Positions 1 through 7,675 of a stretch of 28,035 nt of DNA are shown here, in pieces. The stretch's first letter is position 1. The number at the start of each line of letters is the position of its first letter. The translations under genes and the position numbers were made by a program. The notes under the pieces are model-generated. The model was not told the origin of the DNA. It did not search any database and worked only from the letters and a program-made list of their open reading frames with translations. The stretch comes from JAVBTR01 sp031556065 (GTDB lineage Bacteria > Bacillota > Clostridia > Christensenellales > Aristaeellaceae), in assembly GCA_031556065.1 (NCBI GenBank), contig JAVBTR010000092.1, positions 1 to 28,035 on the forward strand, in the 5' to 3' direction.

Positions 1-2
1 TT

Positions 3-902
3 ATGGGGCTTAAGATGGGGGTAACCGGCGCACTTTGGGCAGGAATCATAGCGAATCTGATGGCAGCGGCCATCGGTTTTTTGGGCGGCAGGCTATGGCG
101 GTATGTGGATTTTAAAAACGCTGTGAACAAGCCGCTGCTCAAACGGATGACTGGTTATTCGGTGCCGCTTATGCCCAATGCCGTCAGCTGGTGGATTAGC
201 GATTTTTCGGATCGGTATATGCTTGCGGCGATGGGAGGCCTGGGGCTTAGCGGCTTATATGCAGTGGCATACAAGATTCCTTCGATGATTGGTGCAGTGG
301 CGGTAATAGTTAATGCTGCCTGGCAGCTTTCCGCAGTGGAAGGGTTTGGAAGCGGGGAATCCAAACGTTTTTTTTCGGCCGTGTATGCCCGCTTTTTCGC
401 AGTGCTGACCATATTCGCAGGGGTCATTATTCTTTTTACCCGTCCTTTGGCGGGGCTTTTGTATAAGGAGGCGTTTTTTCAGGCTTGGCGGCTTGTGCCG
501 GTACTGACCATAGCGGTGGTGTTTTCAAGCTTAAGCGGTTTTGTGGGGACGATTTTTACATCTGCCAAGAAAACAAAAAGCCTCATGGTTACAACCCTTG
601 TAGGCGCCGGCGGAAACATATTGCTGAACCTGCCGCTGATCTATTACTTTAAAACCTACGGAGCCGCTGTGGCAACCATGATAAGCTACCTGGTGGTTTT
701 GCTTTTGCGTCTTCATGGATCAAAAAAATATCTGCAGTTCCCAAGGGACACAAAAAGAAACATGACTGTGGTTTTGCTGCTTTGCTTGGAAGGGCTGGCC
801 ATATGCTCCGGGGCTGCCTATGGGACTTACCTGGCACTGGGCTTTTTTATGGCGCTGGTGCTATTGCAGTGGCGAGTAATTCCTCGGTTAATGGCCATAT
901 AG
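3..902 (+). CDS. Polysaccharide/oligosaccharide flippase (Wzx-like, MATE/MVF fold), 5'-truncated
   Basis: The frame is open from the window edge and ends with TAG at 900-902, so only the C-terminal ~299 residues of a protein that usually has 420-500 are present. The visible part has about eight hydrophobic segments separated by short basic loops (for example near residues 8-30, 95-115, 130-150, 160-185, 195-215, 220-240 and 255-290). The stretch around residues 55-75 (PNAVSWWISDFSDRYML) is typical of the polysaccharide biosynthesis C-terminal domain of O-antigen/teichuronic-type flippases. Such proteins move lipid-linked repeat units across the membrane. The next gene follows after 19 bp and is probably co-transcribed, suggesting the end of a surface-glycan cluster. 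The substrate cannot be deduced. Confidence 0.8.
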   Translation: MGLKMGVTGALWAGIIANLMAAAIGFLGGRLWRYVDFKNAVNKPLLKRMTGYSVPLMPNAVSWWISDFSDRYMLAAMGGLGLSGLYAVAYKIPSMIGAVAVIVNAAWQLSAVEGFGSGESKRFFSAVYARFFAVLTIFAGVIILFTRPLAGLLYKEAFFQAWRLVPVLTIAVVFSSLSGFVGTIFTSAKKTKSLMVTTLVGAGGNILLNLPLIYYFKTYGAAVATMISYLVVLLLRLHGSKKYLQFPRDTKRNMTVVLLLCLEGLAICSGAAYGTYLALGFFMALVLLQWRVIPRLMAI

Positions 903-921
903 CAAAGGAGGCAGCGATACT

Positions 922-2166
922 GTGACGGGTGAATTTATGTATCTAATGCGTCTGATTGGCTGTGAGGTTCAAGGTAAAGCATTGCCACTTGCACAAAAAA
1001 AACTGGACTGGAACCGCCTTATGATATTGGCCCGGGAACAAACCATGGATATTCTGGCTGCCTGCGCCCTCAGGCAGGTGCCGCATGCCCATTGCCCCAT
1101 GTCCGCAGAGGAGCTGCGGGTTCATGTGATCCGCAATCACATGCGAAAGAGGGAAATCATTGGTCTTCTTGAAAAAATGGAAAAGGAGGGCCTTCAAGGC
1201 GTGCTTTTAAAGGGCTTTGCCGTAGGGGAAGAGTATCCCGTGCCAGATTTGCGGATTTCTGCGGATACAGATATTTGGGTCTTGCCGGAAAATGAAAAGT
1301 GCGCCTGTGCTTTTTTTCGGGCTAATGGGTTTGCTGTTCAAAGGCGTGCGCCCAGATCCCATCACAGAATATGCGTGCATCCCCAGATGGGCATAGTGGA
1401 AGTGCATATCGCGCTGTATGAAACCATTGTAGAAAAAATTTGGCTGAAGGGCTGCTCTATGATTCGGGAACCATTCCAAAAAATGCAAACAGAAGCCGGG
1501 CGTTTTTTTACCCTGGGCGTAACGGATCATCTGCTTTTTTTATCCATTCACATGGCGAAGCATTTTATCAACAGTGGCATCAGCCTGAGGATGATGCTGG
1601 ATGTGGGGCTGTATATTCAAAACCATATGCTGGAAATCGATTGGCCAAGGTATTGGGATACCCTTCACAACAGCAGCTTTTGCGCGTTTATGCGGGTGGT
1701 TCTTGGCACTATGGTGGCTTTCTTCGGGTTTTCAAAAGAACGCTTTCCGCCCTTTTCACAGCCAAGCCAGGAAGATATGGGATTGTTTCTTCAAGACCTT
1801 GAAGAAGGCGGTTGGCTGGGGAAAAACGATCTTAGAAACCGGGAACAGGGCTTGTATGCCTATAACCGCGCCCAAATCATGAAAACAGCTGGTCAAGCTG
1901 GTTATTTTCGCTATATGCTCAGATGGCAAAGTAAAGAATGGCTGGCTGCCGCCTTTCCATCCAAGGAGTACATGAAGGAAAAATATCTTGTTGTTAGAAA
2001 ACATAGCTGGCTTCTGCCAGCTGCATGGTTTCACAGAACTTTTTTTCGCTCTCTGGGCGCCATTGGCAGCGGTGTGGCTATCAAACGAATCATCACAGAC
2101 CGCACCTCTTTGCCGCAAAGCGCGAAACGGAGAATGGACATGTTCACCAAATTTCAAATGCTGTAG
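922..2166 (+). CDS. Nucleotidyltransferase family protein (NTP_transf_5-like)
   Basis: A 414-residue protein starting at GTG 922, chosen because AAAGGAGG lies at 904-911, ten bases upstream; the in-frame ATG at 937 is the alternative. Residues ~95-120 contain LLKGFAVGEEYPVPDLRISADTDIWV, cited here by its key parts: LKG, a YP-P-R segment and the acidic DTD pair. This is the signature of the uncharacterised nucleotidyltransferase family PF14907, where the Asp pair would bind metal. Members occur in capsule, lantibiotic and lasso-peptide loci, and their acceptor is generally unknown. The rest is helical, with a His-rich stretch near residues 145-165. It follows the flippase directly and converges with the VOC gene, stop codons 5 bp apart, with no hairpin between them. 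The family is fairly secure; the substrate is not known. Confidence 0.7.
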   Translation: MTGEFMYLMRLIGCEVQGKALPLAQKKLDWNRLMILAREQTMDILAACALRQVPHAHCPMSAEELRVHVIRNHMRKREIIGLLEKMEKEGLQGVLLKGFAVGEEYPVPDLRISADTDIWVLPENEKCACAFFRANGFAVQRRAPRSHHRICVHPQMGIVEVHIALYETIVEKIWLKGCSMIREPFQKMQTEAGRFFTLGVTDHLLFLSIHMAKHFINSGISLRMMLDVGLYIQNHMLEIDWPRYWDTLHNSSFCAFMRVVLGTMVAFFGFSKERFPPFSQPSQEDMGLFLQDLEEGGWLGKNDLRNREQGLYAYNRAQIMKTAGQAGYFRYMLRWQSKEWLAAAFPSKEYMKEKYLVVRKHSWLLPAAWFHRTFFRSLGAIGSGVAIKRIITDRTSLPQSAKRRMDMFTKFQML

Positions 2167-2171
2167 GGCTT

Positions 2172-2534
2172 TTACTTTTTCGGTAAAACCTCAAGCCAAT
2201 ACCCATCCGGGTCTTCGATAAAATAAATACCCATACCAGGGTTTTCATAGCAAATACAATCCATTTCTTTATGGTGGGCATGGGCCTGCTCATATTCTTC
2301 TGTTTCAAAAGCCAGATGAATTTCATTTTCGCCCAGATCATACTTTTGAGGATGCTCGGCCATTTCGGTAAGCTCCAAAAGATGGCTACCCTGGCCATCG
2401 CCCAGATACACAATAATGAAGCCATTGCCGTTGATCCGGCGGACTTCTTTCAACCCCAGGGCTTTTTCGTAAAAGGCCATGCTGTTTGCCAGGTTGGATA
2501 CATTGATGTTATTATGAATCATTTTAAATTTCAT
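2172..2534 (-). CDS. VOC-family protein, glyoxalase I-like
   Basis: A 120-residue single-module vicinal-oxygen-chelate protein with the beta-alpha-beta-beta-beta repeat typical of lactoylglutathione lyase (GloA). The four metal ligands of GloA line up with His7, Glu54, His73 and Glu115, the last in YWLEV near the C-terminus. The length is close to GloA-type enzymes (about 120-135 aa). Complete ligands argue for an active metalloenzyme, either methylglyoxal detoxification or a related lyase/isomerase. The true substrate of short Clostridial VOC proteins is often different, so gloA is not assigned. The start is supported by AAAGGAAG a few bases upstream and by a promoter at 2590-2618. The gene is transcribed divergently from the GH127 gene. 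Confidence 0.8.
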   Translation of the reverse strand: MKFKMIHNNINVSNLANSMAFYEKALGLKEVRRINGNGFIIVYLGDGQGSHLLELTEMAEHPQKYDLGENEIHLAFETEEYEQAHAHHKEMDCICYENPGMGIYFIEDPDGYWLEVLPKK

Positions 2535-2589
2535 AAGGGATCTTCCTTTCGTTTTCGCTGTTGCCGGGTAAAGCGATTATGTTGATACA

Positions 2590-2618
2590 ATTATATTGCA
2601 TTTTCAAAGCAGATTCAA
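2590..2618 (-). promoter_or_regulatory. Sigma-A promoter of the VOC gene
   Basis: Read on the minus strand: TTGAAT (2618-2613), a 17-bp spacer, then a perfect TATAAT (2595-2590). The VOC start codon lies about 55 bp downstream. It is back-to-back with the GH127 promoter. Confidence 0.65.
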
Positions 2619-2622
2619 GGGC

Positions 2623-2651
2623 TTGTGCAGGGTTAAGGACTATAGTATACT
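2623..2651 (+). promoter_or_regulatory. Sigma-A promoter of the GH127 gene
   Basis: TTGTGC at 2623-2628, a 17-bp spacer, then TATACT at 2646-2651. The GH127 ATG at 2706 follows after an AGGAGG ribosome-binding site near 2693. Only 4 bp separate this -35 from the -35 of the divergent VOC promoter. No copy of the LacI operator found further downstream is visible here. Confidence 0.55.
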
Positions 2652-2705
2652 GGCACCAGGTAAAAAAGTGGCATATGGCACTATGAACAGCCAGGAGGAA
2701 CAGGC

Positions 2706-4580
2706 ATGAATTGGAACACCAGCGACGCCATTCCCTTCCAAGACGTGGATATTACCGGAGGGTTTTGGCTTGGAAAACAGCGCATGATACGGGATATCAC
2801 TGTGATGGCGGTGTATGATCGGTTTGTGGAAACGGGAAGATTTCAAGCCCTGAAGGCTGACTGGACGGAAGGCCAGCCCAATAAGCCGCATATTTTCTGG
2901 GAATCGGATGTGGCAAAGTGGATCGAGGGCGTGGCTTATTTGCTTGCAAAGCAGCGTGATGCGCATTTGGAAAACCTGGTGGACGAAAGTGTTGCCTTAA
3001 TGGAAAAATATCAGCAGCCGGACGGGTATCTGAACGTCTATTTTACGGTAGTGGAGCCAGAGGCCCGGTTTACCCGCTGCACAGATCACGAATTGTACTG
3101 CCTGGGGCATTTAATTGAGGCCGCCATAGCCTATGATCAGGCAACCGGGAAGAAAAACTTATTGAACCTGGTTTGCCGCTATGCTGATTTGGTTGACAAG
3201 GTATTCAGGGTAGAGCATTCCGCTGGCTTTGATACCCCCGGCCATGAAGAAATTGAACTTGCGCTGTACCGCCTGTATGGCCATACGGGGGATAAAAGGT
3301 ATAAGACCCTTTTGGAATACTTTATCGATACAAGAGGCAGAAGTAAAAAGGATCATACATATGAATTTGCCAACCTGGACTATATGCAGGCACACCTGCC
3401 TGTTCGGGAACAAGATACCGCACAAGGACATTGCGTCCGCGCGCTGTATCTATATTGCGCAATGGCAGATTTGGCATGGGAAAACCGGGACGAGCGTTTG
3501 TTAGCTGCATGTGAAGCGCTTTTTGATAACATTACAACTAAAAGAATGTATATCACCGGGGGCATAGGCTCTACCCACGTAGGGGAAGCGTTCACCTATG
3601 ATTACCACTTGCCCGAGTACAGCGCTTATACAGAAACCTGTGCTTCCATCGCGCTGGCACTGTTTGCCAGGCGCATGTGGCTGATGAGACCCCATGCTAA
3701 ATACGCAGATGTGGCGGAACAGGCAATCTATAACACAGTTTTGTCTGGCGTATCCTTGTCTGGAAAACAGTTTTTTTACGAAAACCCTTTGGCAGCCGAT
3801 CCTAACGATCATGCGTTTCGGGATAGCAGAGCGCCGGGTTCTAAGGAACGCCTGCCTTTGATAGAGCGGCCGGAGATATTTGATTGCTCCTGCTGCCCAC
3901 CTAACCTGATCCGTTTTGTGGCCTCTATTGGGGATTTTATGTATTCCAAACGTGGTGATACGGTATATGTTCATTGCTATATGGAAGGTAGCGCATCGTT
4001 GCAAATGGACGGAAAAACCTTTTGCTTGGCGCAGCGAACCCAGTACCCGCATTCTGGGCGCATTGATATAAACATTGAAAAGGGCAGTTGTGGAAGTTTG
4101 GCCCTGCGCATTCCAGGGTGGAGCATAAACACCTGCGTATACCTAAATGGCAAAGGGGTAAAGGGCAGTATTGATCATGGTTATATGTATATTGAAAACG
4201 TTGTTCAGGGGGACCAGATTGTTATCACACTGGACGATTCCGTCAGGCTTGTTCATGCCAATGGCAAGGTCCGGGAGGCTTGCGGCCGCTGGGCGGTAAT
4301 GCGTGGTCCTATTGTCTATTGTGCCGAAGGGCACGATAATCCATGTCCTTTAAGAGATATCCGCATTACGGCTGATTGCCTTTGGCGGGAAACAGGGGTG
4401 CTCATTGAAGATGAGCCTATTCCCGCATTGGAAACCACTGGACAGATAACAGCGGATGAAGTACAGCTATATACAGCGGGCAAACCTGCAATGAAGCAGG
4501 TGGCCGTTAAACTGATTCCGTATTATGCTTGGGCAAACCGCGGTAAAAGTGAAATGACGGTTTGGCTTTTGCAAGGCTAA
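2706..4580 (+). CDS. GH127 beta-L-arabinofuranosidase (DUF1680 family)
   Basis: A 624-residue protein, the usual size for GH127, without a signal peptide and so cytosolic. The family cleaves terminal beta-L-arabinofuranosyl residues with a cysteine nucleophile held by zinc. The catalytic set of the characterised Bifidobacterium enzyme HypBA1 is present with the same spacing. Glu294 (in GEAFTYDYHLP) is the expected acid/base. Glu310 and Cys312 (in YTETCAS) and Cys397 are the zinc ligands. Cys396, within CSCCPPN, is the nucleophile. The N-terminal two thirds form the (alpha/alpha)6 barrel and the C-terminal part (about 430-620) is beta-rich. It is transcribed from its own promoter and ends before a terminator, so it is not part of the following LacI-controlled operon. 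Family is confident; the exact arabinoside is not known. Confidence 0.9.
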   Translation: MNWNTSDAIPFQDVDITGGFWLGKQRMIRDITVMAVYDRFVETGRFQALKADWTEGQPNKPHIFWESDVAKWIEGVAYLLAKQRDAHLENLVDESVALMEKYQQPDGYLNVYFTVVEPEARFTRCTDHELYCLGHLIEAAIAYDQATGKKNLLNLVCRYADLVDKVFRVEHSAGFDTPGHEEIELALYRLYGHTGDKRYKTLLEYFIDTRGRSKKDHTYEFANLDYMQAHLPVREQDTAQGHCVRALYLYCAMADLAWENRDERLLAACEALFDNITTKRMYITGGIGSTHVGEAFTYDYHLPEYSAYTETCASIALALFARRMWLMRPHAKYADVAEQAIYNTVLSGVSLSGKQFFYENPLAADPNDHAFRDSRAPGSKERLPLIERPEIFDCSCCPPNLIRFVASIGDFMYSKRGDTVYVHCYMEGSASLQMDGKTFCLAQRTQYPHSGRIDINIEKGSCGSLALRIPGWSINTCVYLNGKGVKGSIDHGYMYIENVVQGDQIVITLDDSVRLVHANGKVREACGRWAVMRGPIVYCAEGHDNPCPLRDIRITADCLWRETGVLIEDEPIPALETTGQITADEVQLYTAGKPAMKQVAVKLIPYYAWANRGKSEMTVWLLQG

Positions 4581-4658
4581 TGTGGTTGCAAAGCTTATCC
4601 TACAGGTTAGAATTAGTGGAAAACTTCTACAAAAAAGCCGGAGAATGCTTTTTATAAG

Positions 4659-4690
4659 AAAAGCGCCTCAATGACGAGACGCTTTTTTTT
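4659..4690 (+). terminator. Intrinsic terminator after the GH127 gene
   Basis: An AAAGCG/CGCTTT stem with a further CTC/GAG pairing around an AATGAC loop, followed by eight T. It separates the GH127 unit from the LacI regulator. Confidence 0.8.
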
Positions 4691-4698
4691 ATGCTTGC

Positions 4699-4727
4699 TT
4701 GTGTTACGCGCATAACCTTGTTATAAT
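4699..4727 (+). promoter_or_regulatory. Promoter of the LacI regulator gene with overlapping operator
   Basis: TTGTGT at 4699-4704, a 17-bp spacer, and TATAAT at 4722-4727. The near-perfect palindrome GTTACGCGCATAAC at 4703-4716 lies between the two boxes. A repressor bound there would block polymerase, so negative autoregulation is expected. Confidence 0.7.
4703..4716. promoter_or_regulatory. LacI-family operator O3 (autoregulatory)
   Basis: GTTACGCGCATAAC differs by one base from the perfect palindrome GTTATGCGCATAAC found twice before the GH66 operon. The central CG step and symmetric arms are typical of LacI/GalR operators. Confidence 0.75.
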
Positions 4728-4752
4728 ACTAGGGAATTGAGGCGGTAGCAGA

Positions 4753-5775
4753 ATGACGATAAGAGAAATATCTGAGGAATTGGGCTTGTCCACCGCGACG
4801 GTATCAAACGTAATCCATGGACATTTGGAAAAAATGTCCCCAGAAACGGCACAGACCATCCGGGAAAAGCTGGAGCAGTATCAGTATGTGCCTAATATGG
4901 GAGCCCGGATGCTGGCAAATGGCGGATCAAACATTATCGGGGTTATATTTTGCTACCCCATCAGAGAGGATAAATCTGCTTTTCAGGATTCATTTGTTGC
5001 CGAAATGCTAGGCTCACTGGAAAACGAAATCCGTACCCATGGTTATTTTATGATGCCCTATGTGGCCAGAAACGCCGAGGAGATATGCCGCGTTGCCCAG
5101 ACCTGGAATACCGGCGGGCTTGTGGTATGGGGGATCATGCCGGAGGAATGCAGAAAACTGAATGAATCCATAGATAAGCCCCTTGTGTTTGTGGATTGCT
5201 ATTTTGAAAGCGAAAAGCCTTTTTCGAACGTAGGCTCAGATGATTTTAAGGGCGGTTATCTTATGGCAGAGCATATGCTGAAAATTGGCCATAAGAGGAT
5301 CGCCTATTTATGCGATGCGGAGGTTCCTGTGGGGGTGGATCTGCACCGCCTTAATGGCCATAAAGCAGCTATGAAAAAGGCGGGGGTTTTGTGGGATGAT
5401 TCGCTTTTTATCCCCCTTAGGCAGAACAGGCGAGAACAGCGCCTGCGCGCAAATGATATCGCAAGGCGCATTAAAGAAAAAGATTTGACAGCGCTGTGCT
5501 TCGCCTCTGACTATTATGCGGTAATCGTGATGGACATGCTCAAGGAGTTAGGGATCGTCATTCCCGATGATTGCGCTGTTGGTGGTTACGATGACGCCAT
5601 GATCGCCTCCCTTGTTCGGCCGCAATTGACAACCATTCACCAAAACGTAACAGAAAAAGCACGCACAGCGGCAACAATGGTGCTAAAGCAGATCGAAAAG
5701 CCGAAAACAACCTGCCAAACAAAGCGGCAAAACGTGTATTTGGTCAAACGAGAATCTAGCAATTGCAACAAATAA
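4753..5775 (+). CDS. LacI/GalR-family transcriptional repressor
   Basis: A 340-residue regulator. Residues 2-23 (IREISEELGLSTATVSNVIHG) form the LacI helix-turn-helix, here quoted by its core LGLSTATVSNVI. They are followed by the hinge helix near residues 45-56 (NMGARMLANG) and a two-lobed periplasmic-binding-protein-like effector domain from about residue 60 to 335, with VGGYDD and TTIHQ near the end. It sits between the GH127 gene and the GH66 operon. Three copies of one palindrome occur in the window, one in its own promoter and two flanking the operon promoter. It is therefore very likely the local repressor, induced by an imported sugar or breakdown product. Conserved length and motifs indicate an intact protein; the inducer is unknown. 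Confidence 0.92.
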   Translation: MTIREISEELGLSTATVSNVIHGHLEKMSPETAQTIREKLEQYQYVPNMGARMLANGGSNIIGVIFCYPIREDKSAFQDSFVAEMLGSLENEIRTHGYFMMPYVARNAEEICRVAQTWNTGGLVVWGIMPEECRKLNESIDKPLVFVDCYFESEKPFSNVGSDDFKGGYLMAEHMLKIGHKRIAYLCDAEVPVGVDLHRLNGHKAAMKKAGVLWDDSLFIPLRQNRREQRLRANDIARRIKEKDLTALCFASDYYAVIVMDMLKELGIVIPDDCAVGGYDDAMIASLVRPQLTTIHQNVTEKARTAATMVLKQIEKPKTTCQTKRQNVYLVKRESSNCNK

Positions 5776-5801
5776 ATGAGAATAAAATGTGCACAACGCT
5801 A

Positions 5802-5815
5802 GTTATGCGCATAAC
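5802..5815. promoter_or_regulatory. LacI-family operator O1 of the GH66 operon
   Basis: A perfect 14-bp palindrome, GTTATGCGCATAAC, ending 3 bp before the -35 box of the operon promoter. Confidence 0.8.
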
Positions 5816-5818
5816 CTA

Positions 5819-5847
5819 TTCACGAAAGAAATAAGCCGTGTTATAGT
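5819..5847 (+). promoter_or_regulatory. Promoter of the GH66 operon
   Basis: TTCACG at 5819-5824, a 17-bp spacer, and TATAGT at 5842-5847. It is framed by operator O1 just upstream of the -35 box and O2 about 15 bp past the -10 box, the usual geometry for tight repression. The -35 box is a weak match. Confidence 0.6.
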
Positions 5848-5862
5848 GAACCTACGATGATT

Positions 5863-5876
5863 GTTATGCGCATAAC
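5863..5876. promoter_or_regulatory. LacI-family operator O2 of the GH66 operon
   Basis: The second perfect copy of GTTATGCGCATAAC. It starts 61 bp after O1, close to six helical turns, and lies where the transcript would begin. Confidence 0.8.
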
Positions 5877-5956
5877 ATCACAAAACAAAAGGGTTAATGC
5901 ATGCTTAATCAACAAAACGATGTTGAGAAAAAGTTGGAAAGGCATAAGGATTCTAA

Positions 5957-7675
5957 ATGGTTTTGGAAACGAACAAGGCCAGATACGCTGCCAGAGAAAA
6001 CGTGACTATCAAGGCGGCGGAAATTCCCGAAAATGCGAGCAAGCTTGTGCTTACCGCCTATCACCTTGATAAGCAGGTAGGTGAAGCGATTTGGTTCAGC
6101 GTAGGAGACAGCTTGGTATGGGAAGCGCCAAAGGAGGATTTTCAAGGGTATCTGTTGGAGCTTACCGCCATGGACGGGCAAGGAGCCCAGCTTGATTTTG
6201 CACAGATCGGCGTGGATGTTTCCGGCACCTGGCGGCGGTTTCCCCGCTATGGCTATATGTGGGATTTTACAGCCCCAGTAGAGGCAAAGGAAAAGCTCCG
6301 GCAGATGAATCGCTTTCACCTAAATGGCCTGCAGTACTACGACTGGCAGTATCGCCATCACCAGCCTGTAAGTAAGGATCAAAGCAAATGGCAGGATTGG
6401 TCGGGTAGAGAGATCGACGGCAAGGTCTTGAATGAACACCTGGAAACAGCTCACAAATATGGCATTTGCAATATGGCCTACAACATGATTTATGCAGCCA
6501 ACGGTACATACTTAACAGACCAAAGCGGTGTGAAGGCGGATTGGCGGCTAAAGAAGGCCAATGGCGAGGATTTTTCCATAATCATGGGGGAAGAACAGGG
6601 GCCAACGGGCGTATTGCAATACTTTAACCCTTTGAACAAAAACTGGCAGGAATATATTTTCGAAAAGCAAAACCAGGTTTTTGAAGCATTCGCTTTCGAT
6701 GGCTGGCACGGGGATACCATCGGCGAAAACGGCAGAATGACCACCTCTTTGGGCGAACCTCTAGGCTACGATGAAAAGGATCGGCCCATTTACCTGGTAA
6801 TGGATTGCTACACCCAATTTTTGAACGCGGCCAAGACAGCCATCGCTCCACATGAACTGGTATTCAACCCGGTTGGGGCCCAAGGGATCGACAACGTTAG
6901 CAAAAGCAATGTGGATGTGCTCTACGCCGAATTCTGGCCTTGGGACAAGAATACTGAAGGTGAACCCTATGTAAGTTACAACACCATCCATAAAGAGATT
7001 CTGCGGGCTGCGGAAGTAAGCCGGGGGAAATCCCTGGTAGTGGCAGGGTATGTCAACTATAAAAACCCGGCGGCCCTATTTAACCCGCCAGCTGTACTTT
7101 TGATGGAAGCGGTCTGCTTTGCTTCCGGCGGGGCCAGAATTGAGCTTGGCAACGGCTTGAATATGTTATCCAATGAATACTTCCCGGACGATGAAAAAAA
7201 GCGCATGAGCCAGTCGCTTTTAAACGCAGTAACGCGGATGTATGATTTTATCGTGGCCTATGAAAACCTTTTGCGTGACGGGCAGACGCCTCTTGAGTGC
7301 CGGGTGGAAATGGGCAATGCCGCGATAAGCCACCATGGCGAGGTTAACAAGATCTGGGTATTCGCGAAAGAGGATAACGTGTACTCCATTATCCACTTTA
7401 TTAACCTTGTGGGAACCGATAACGAATGGCGGGATACTGAGCAGAAAAAGGGGGAACCCAAGAAACAGATAGAGCTTGAAGCCAAGGTGTACATAAGCAA
7501 AGCTGTGGAATCCGTTTGCCTGGCCTCGCCCGATCGTAAAGATTTAAAACCTTTAGCCCTTTCTTTTACAAAGGGAAGGGACGAAAACGGTCCGTTTGTT
7601 ACCTTTAAGATATCCGAGCTTCATTATTGGAACATGGTGTTTATTAAGCATAATGAGAAGGAGAATTATCTATGA
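5957..7675 (+). CDS. GH66 family glycoside hydrolase (dextranase / cycloisomaltooligosaccharide glucanotransferase type)
   Basis: A 572-residue enzyme with an N-terminal beta-sandwich (to about residue 95) and a (beta/alpha)8 barrel containing the GH66 hallmark LQYYDWQYRHHQP near residue 130. Asp253, in DGWHGDTIG, is the expected nucleophile and Glu325, in YAEFWPWD, the acid/base. Their 72-residue spacing equals that reported for Paenibacillus dextranase and for CITases. The CBM35-type insertion typical of CITases is not seen, which favours an endo-acting dextranase or transglycosylase. A TAA codon in frame directly precedes the ATG and there is no signal peptide, so the enzyme is cytosolic, unlike the secreted characterised members. 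AAGGA at 5946-5950 supports the start. First gene of the operon; its stop overlaps the next start (ATGA). Confidence 0.88.
   Translation: MVLETNKARYAARENVTIKAAEIPENASKLVLTAYHLDKQVGEAIWFSVGDSLVWEAPKEDFQGYLLELTAMDGQGAQLDFAQIGVDVSGTWRRFPRYGYMWDFTAPVEAKEKLRQMNRFHLNGLQYYDWQYRHHQPVSKDQSKWQDWSGREIDGKVLNEHLETAHKYGICNMAYNMIYAANGTYLTDQSGVKADWRLKKANGEDFSIIMGEEQGPTGVLQYFNPLNKNWQEYIFEKQNQVFEAFAFDGWHGDTIGENGRMTTSLGEPLGYDEKDRPIYLVMDCYTQFLNAAKTAIAPHELVFNPVGAQGIDNVSKSNVDVLYAEFWPWDKNTEGEPYVSYNTIHKEILRAAEVSRGKSLVVAGYVNYKNPAALFNPPAVLLMEAVCFASGGARIELGNGLNMLSNEYFPDDEKKRMSQSLLNAVTRMYDFIVAYENLLRDGQTPLECRVEMGNAAISHHGEVNKIWVFAKEDNVYSIIHFINLVGTDNEWRDTEQKKGEPKKQIELEAKVYISKAVESVCLASPDRKDLKPLALSFTKGRDENGPFVTFKISELHYWNMVFIKHNEKENYL

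Noticed and set aside
3501..4052. 183-codon minus-strand frame inside the GH127 gene
   Set aside because: It lies wholly within a well-identified enzyme with catalytic residues on the plus strand and has no recognisable protein motif.
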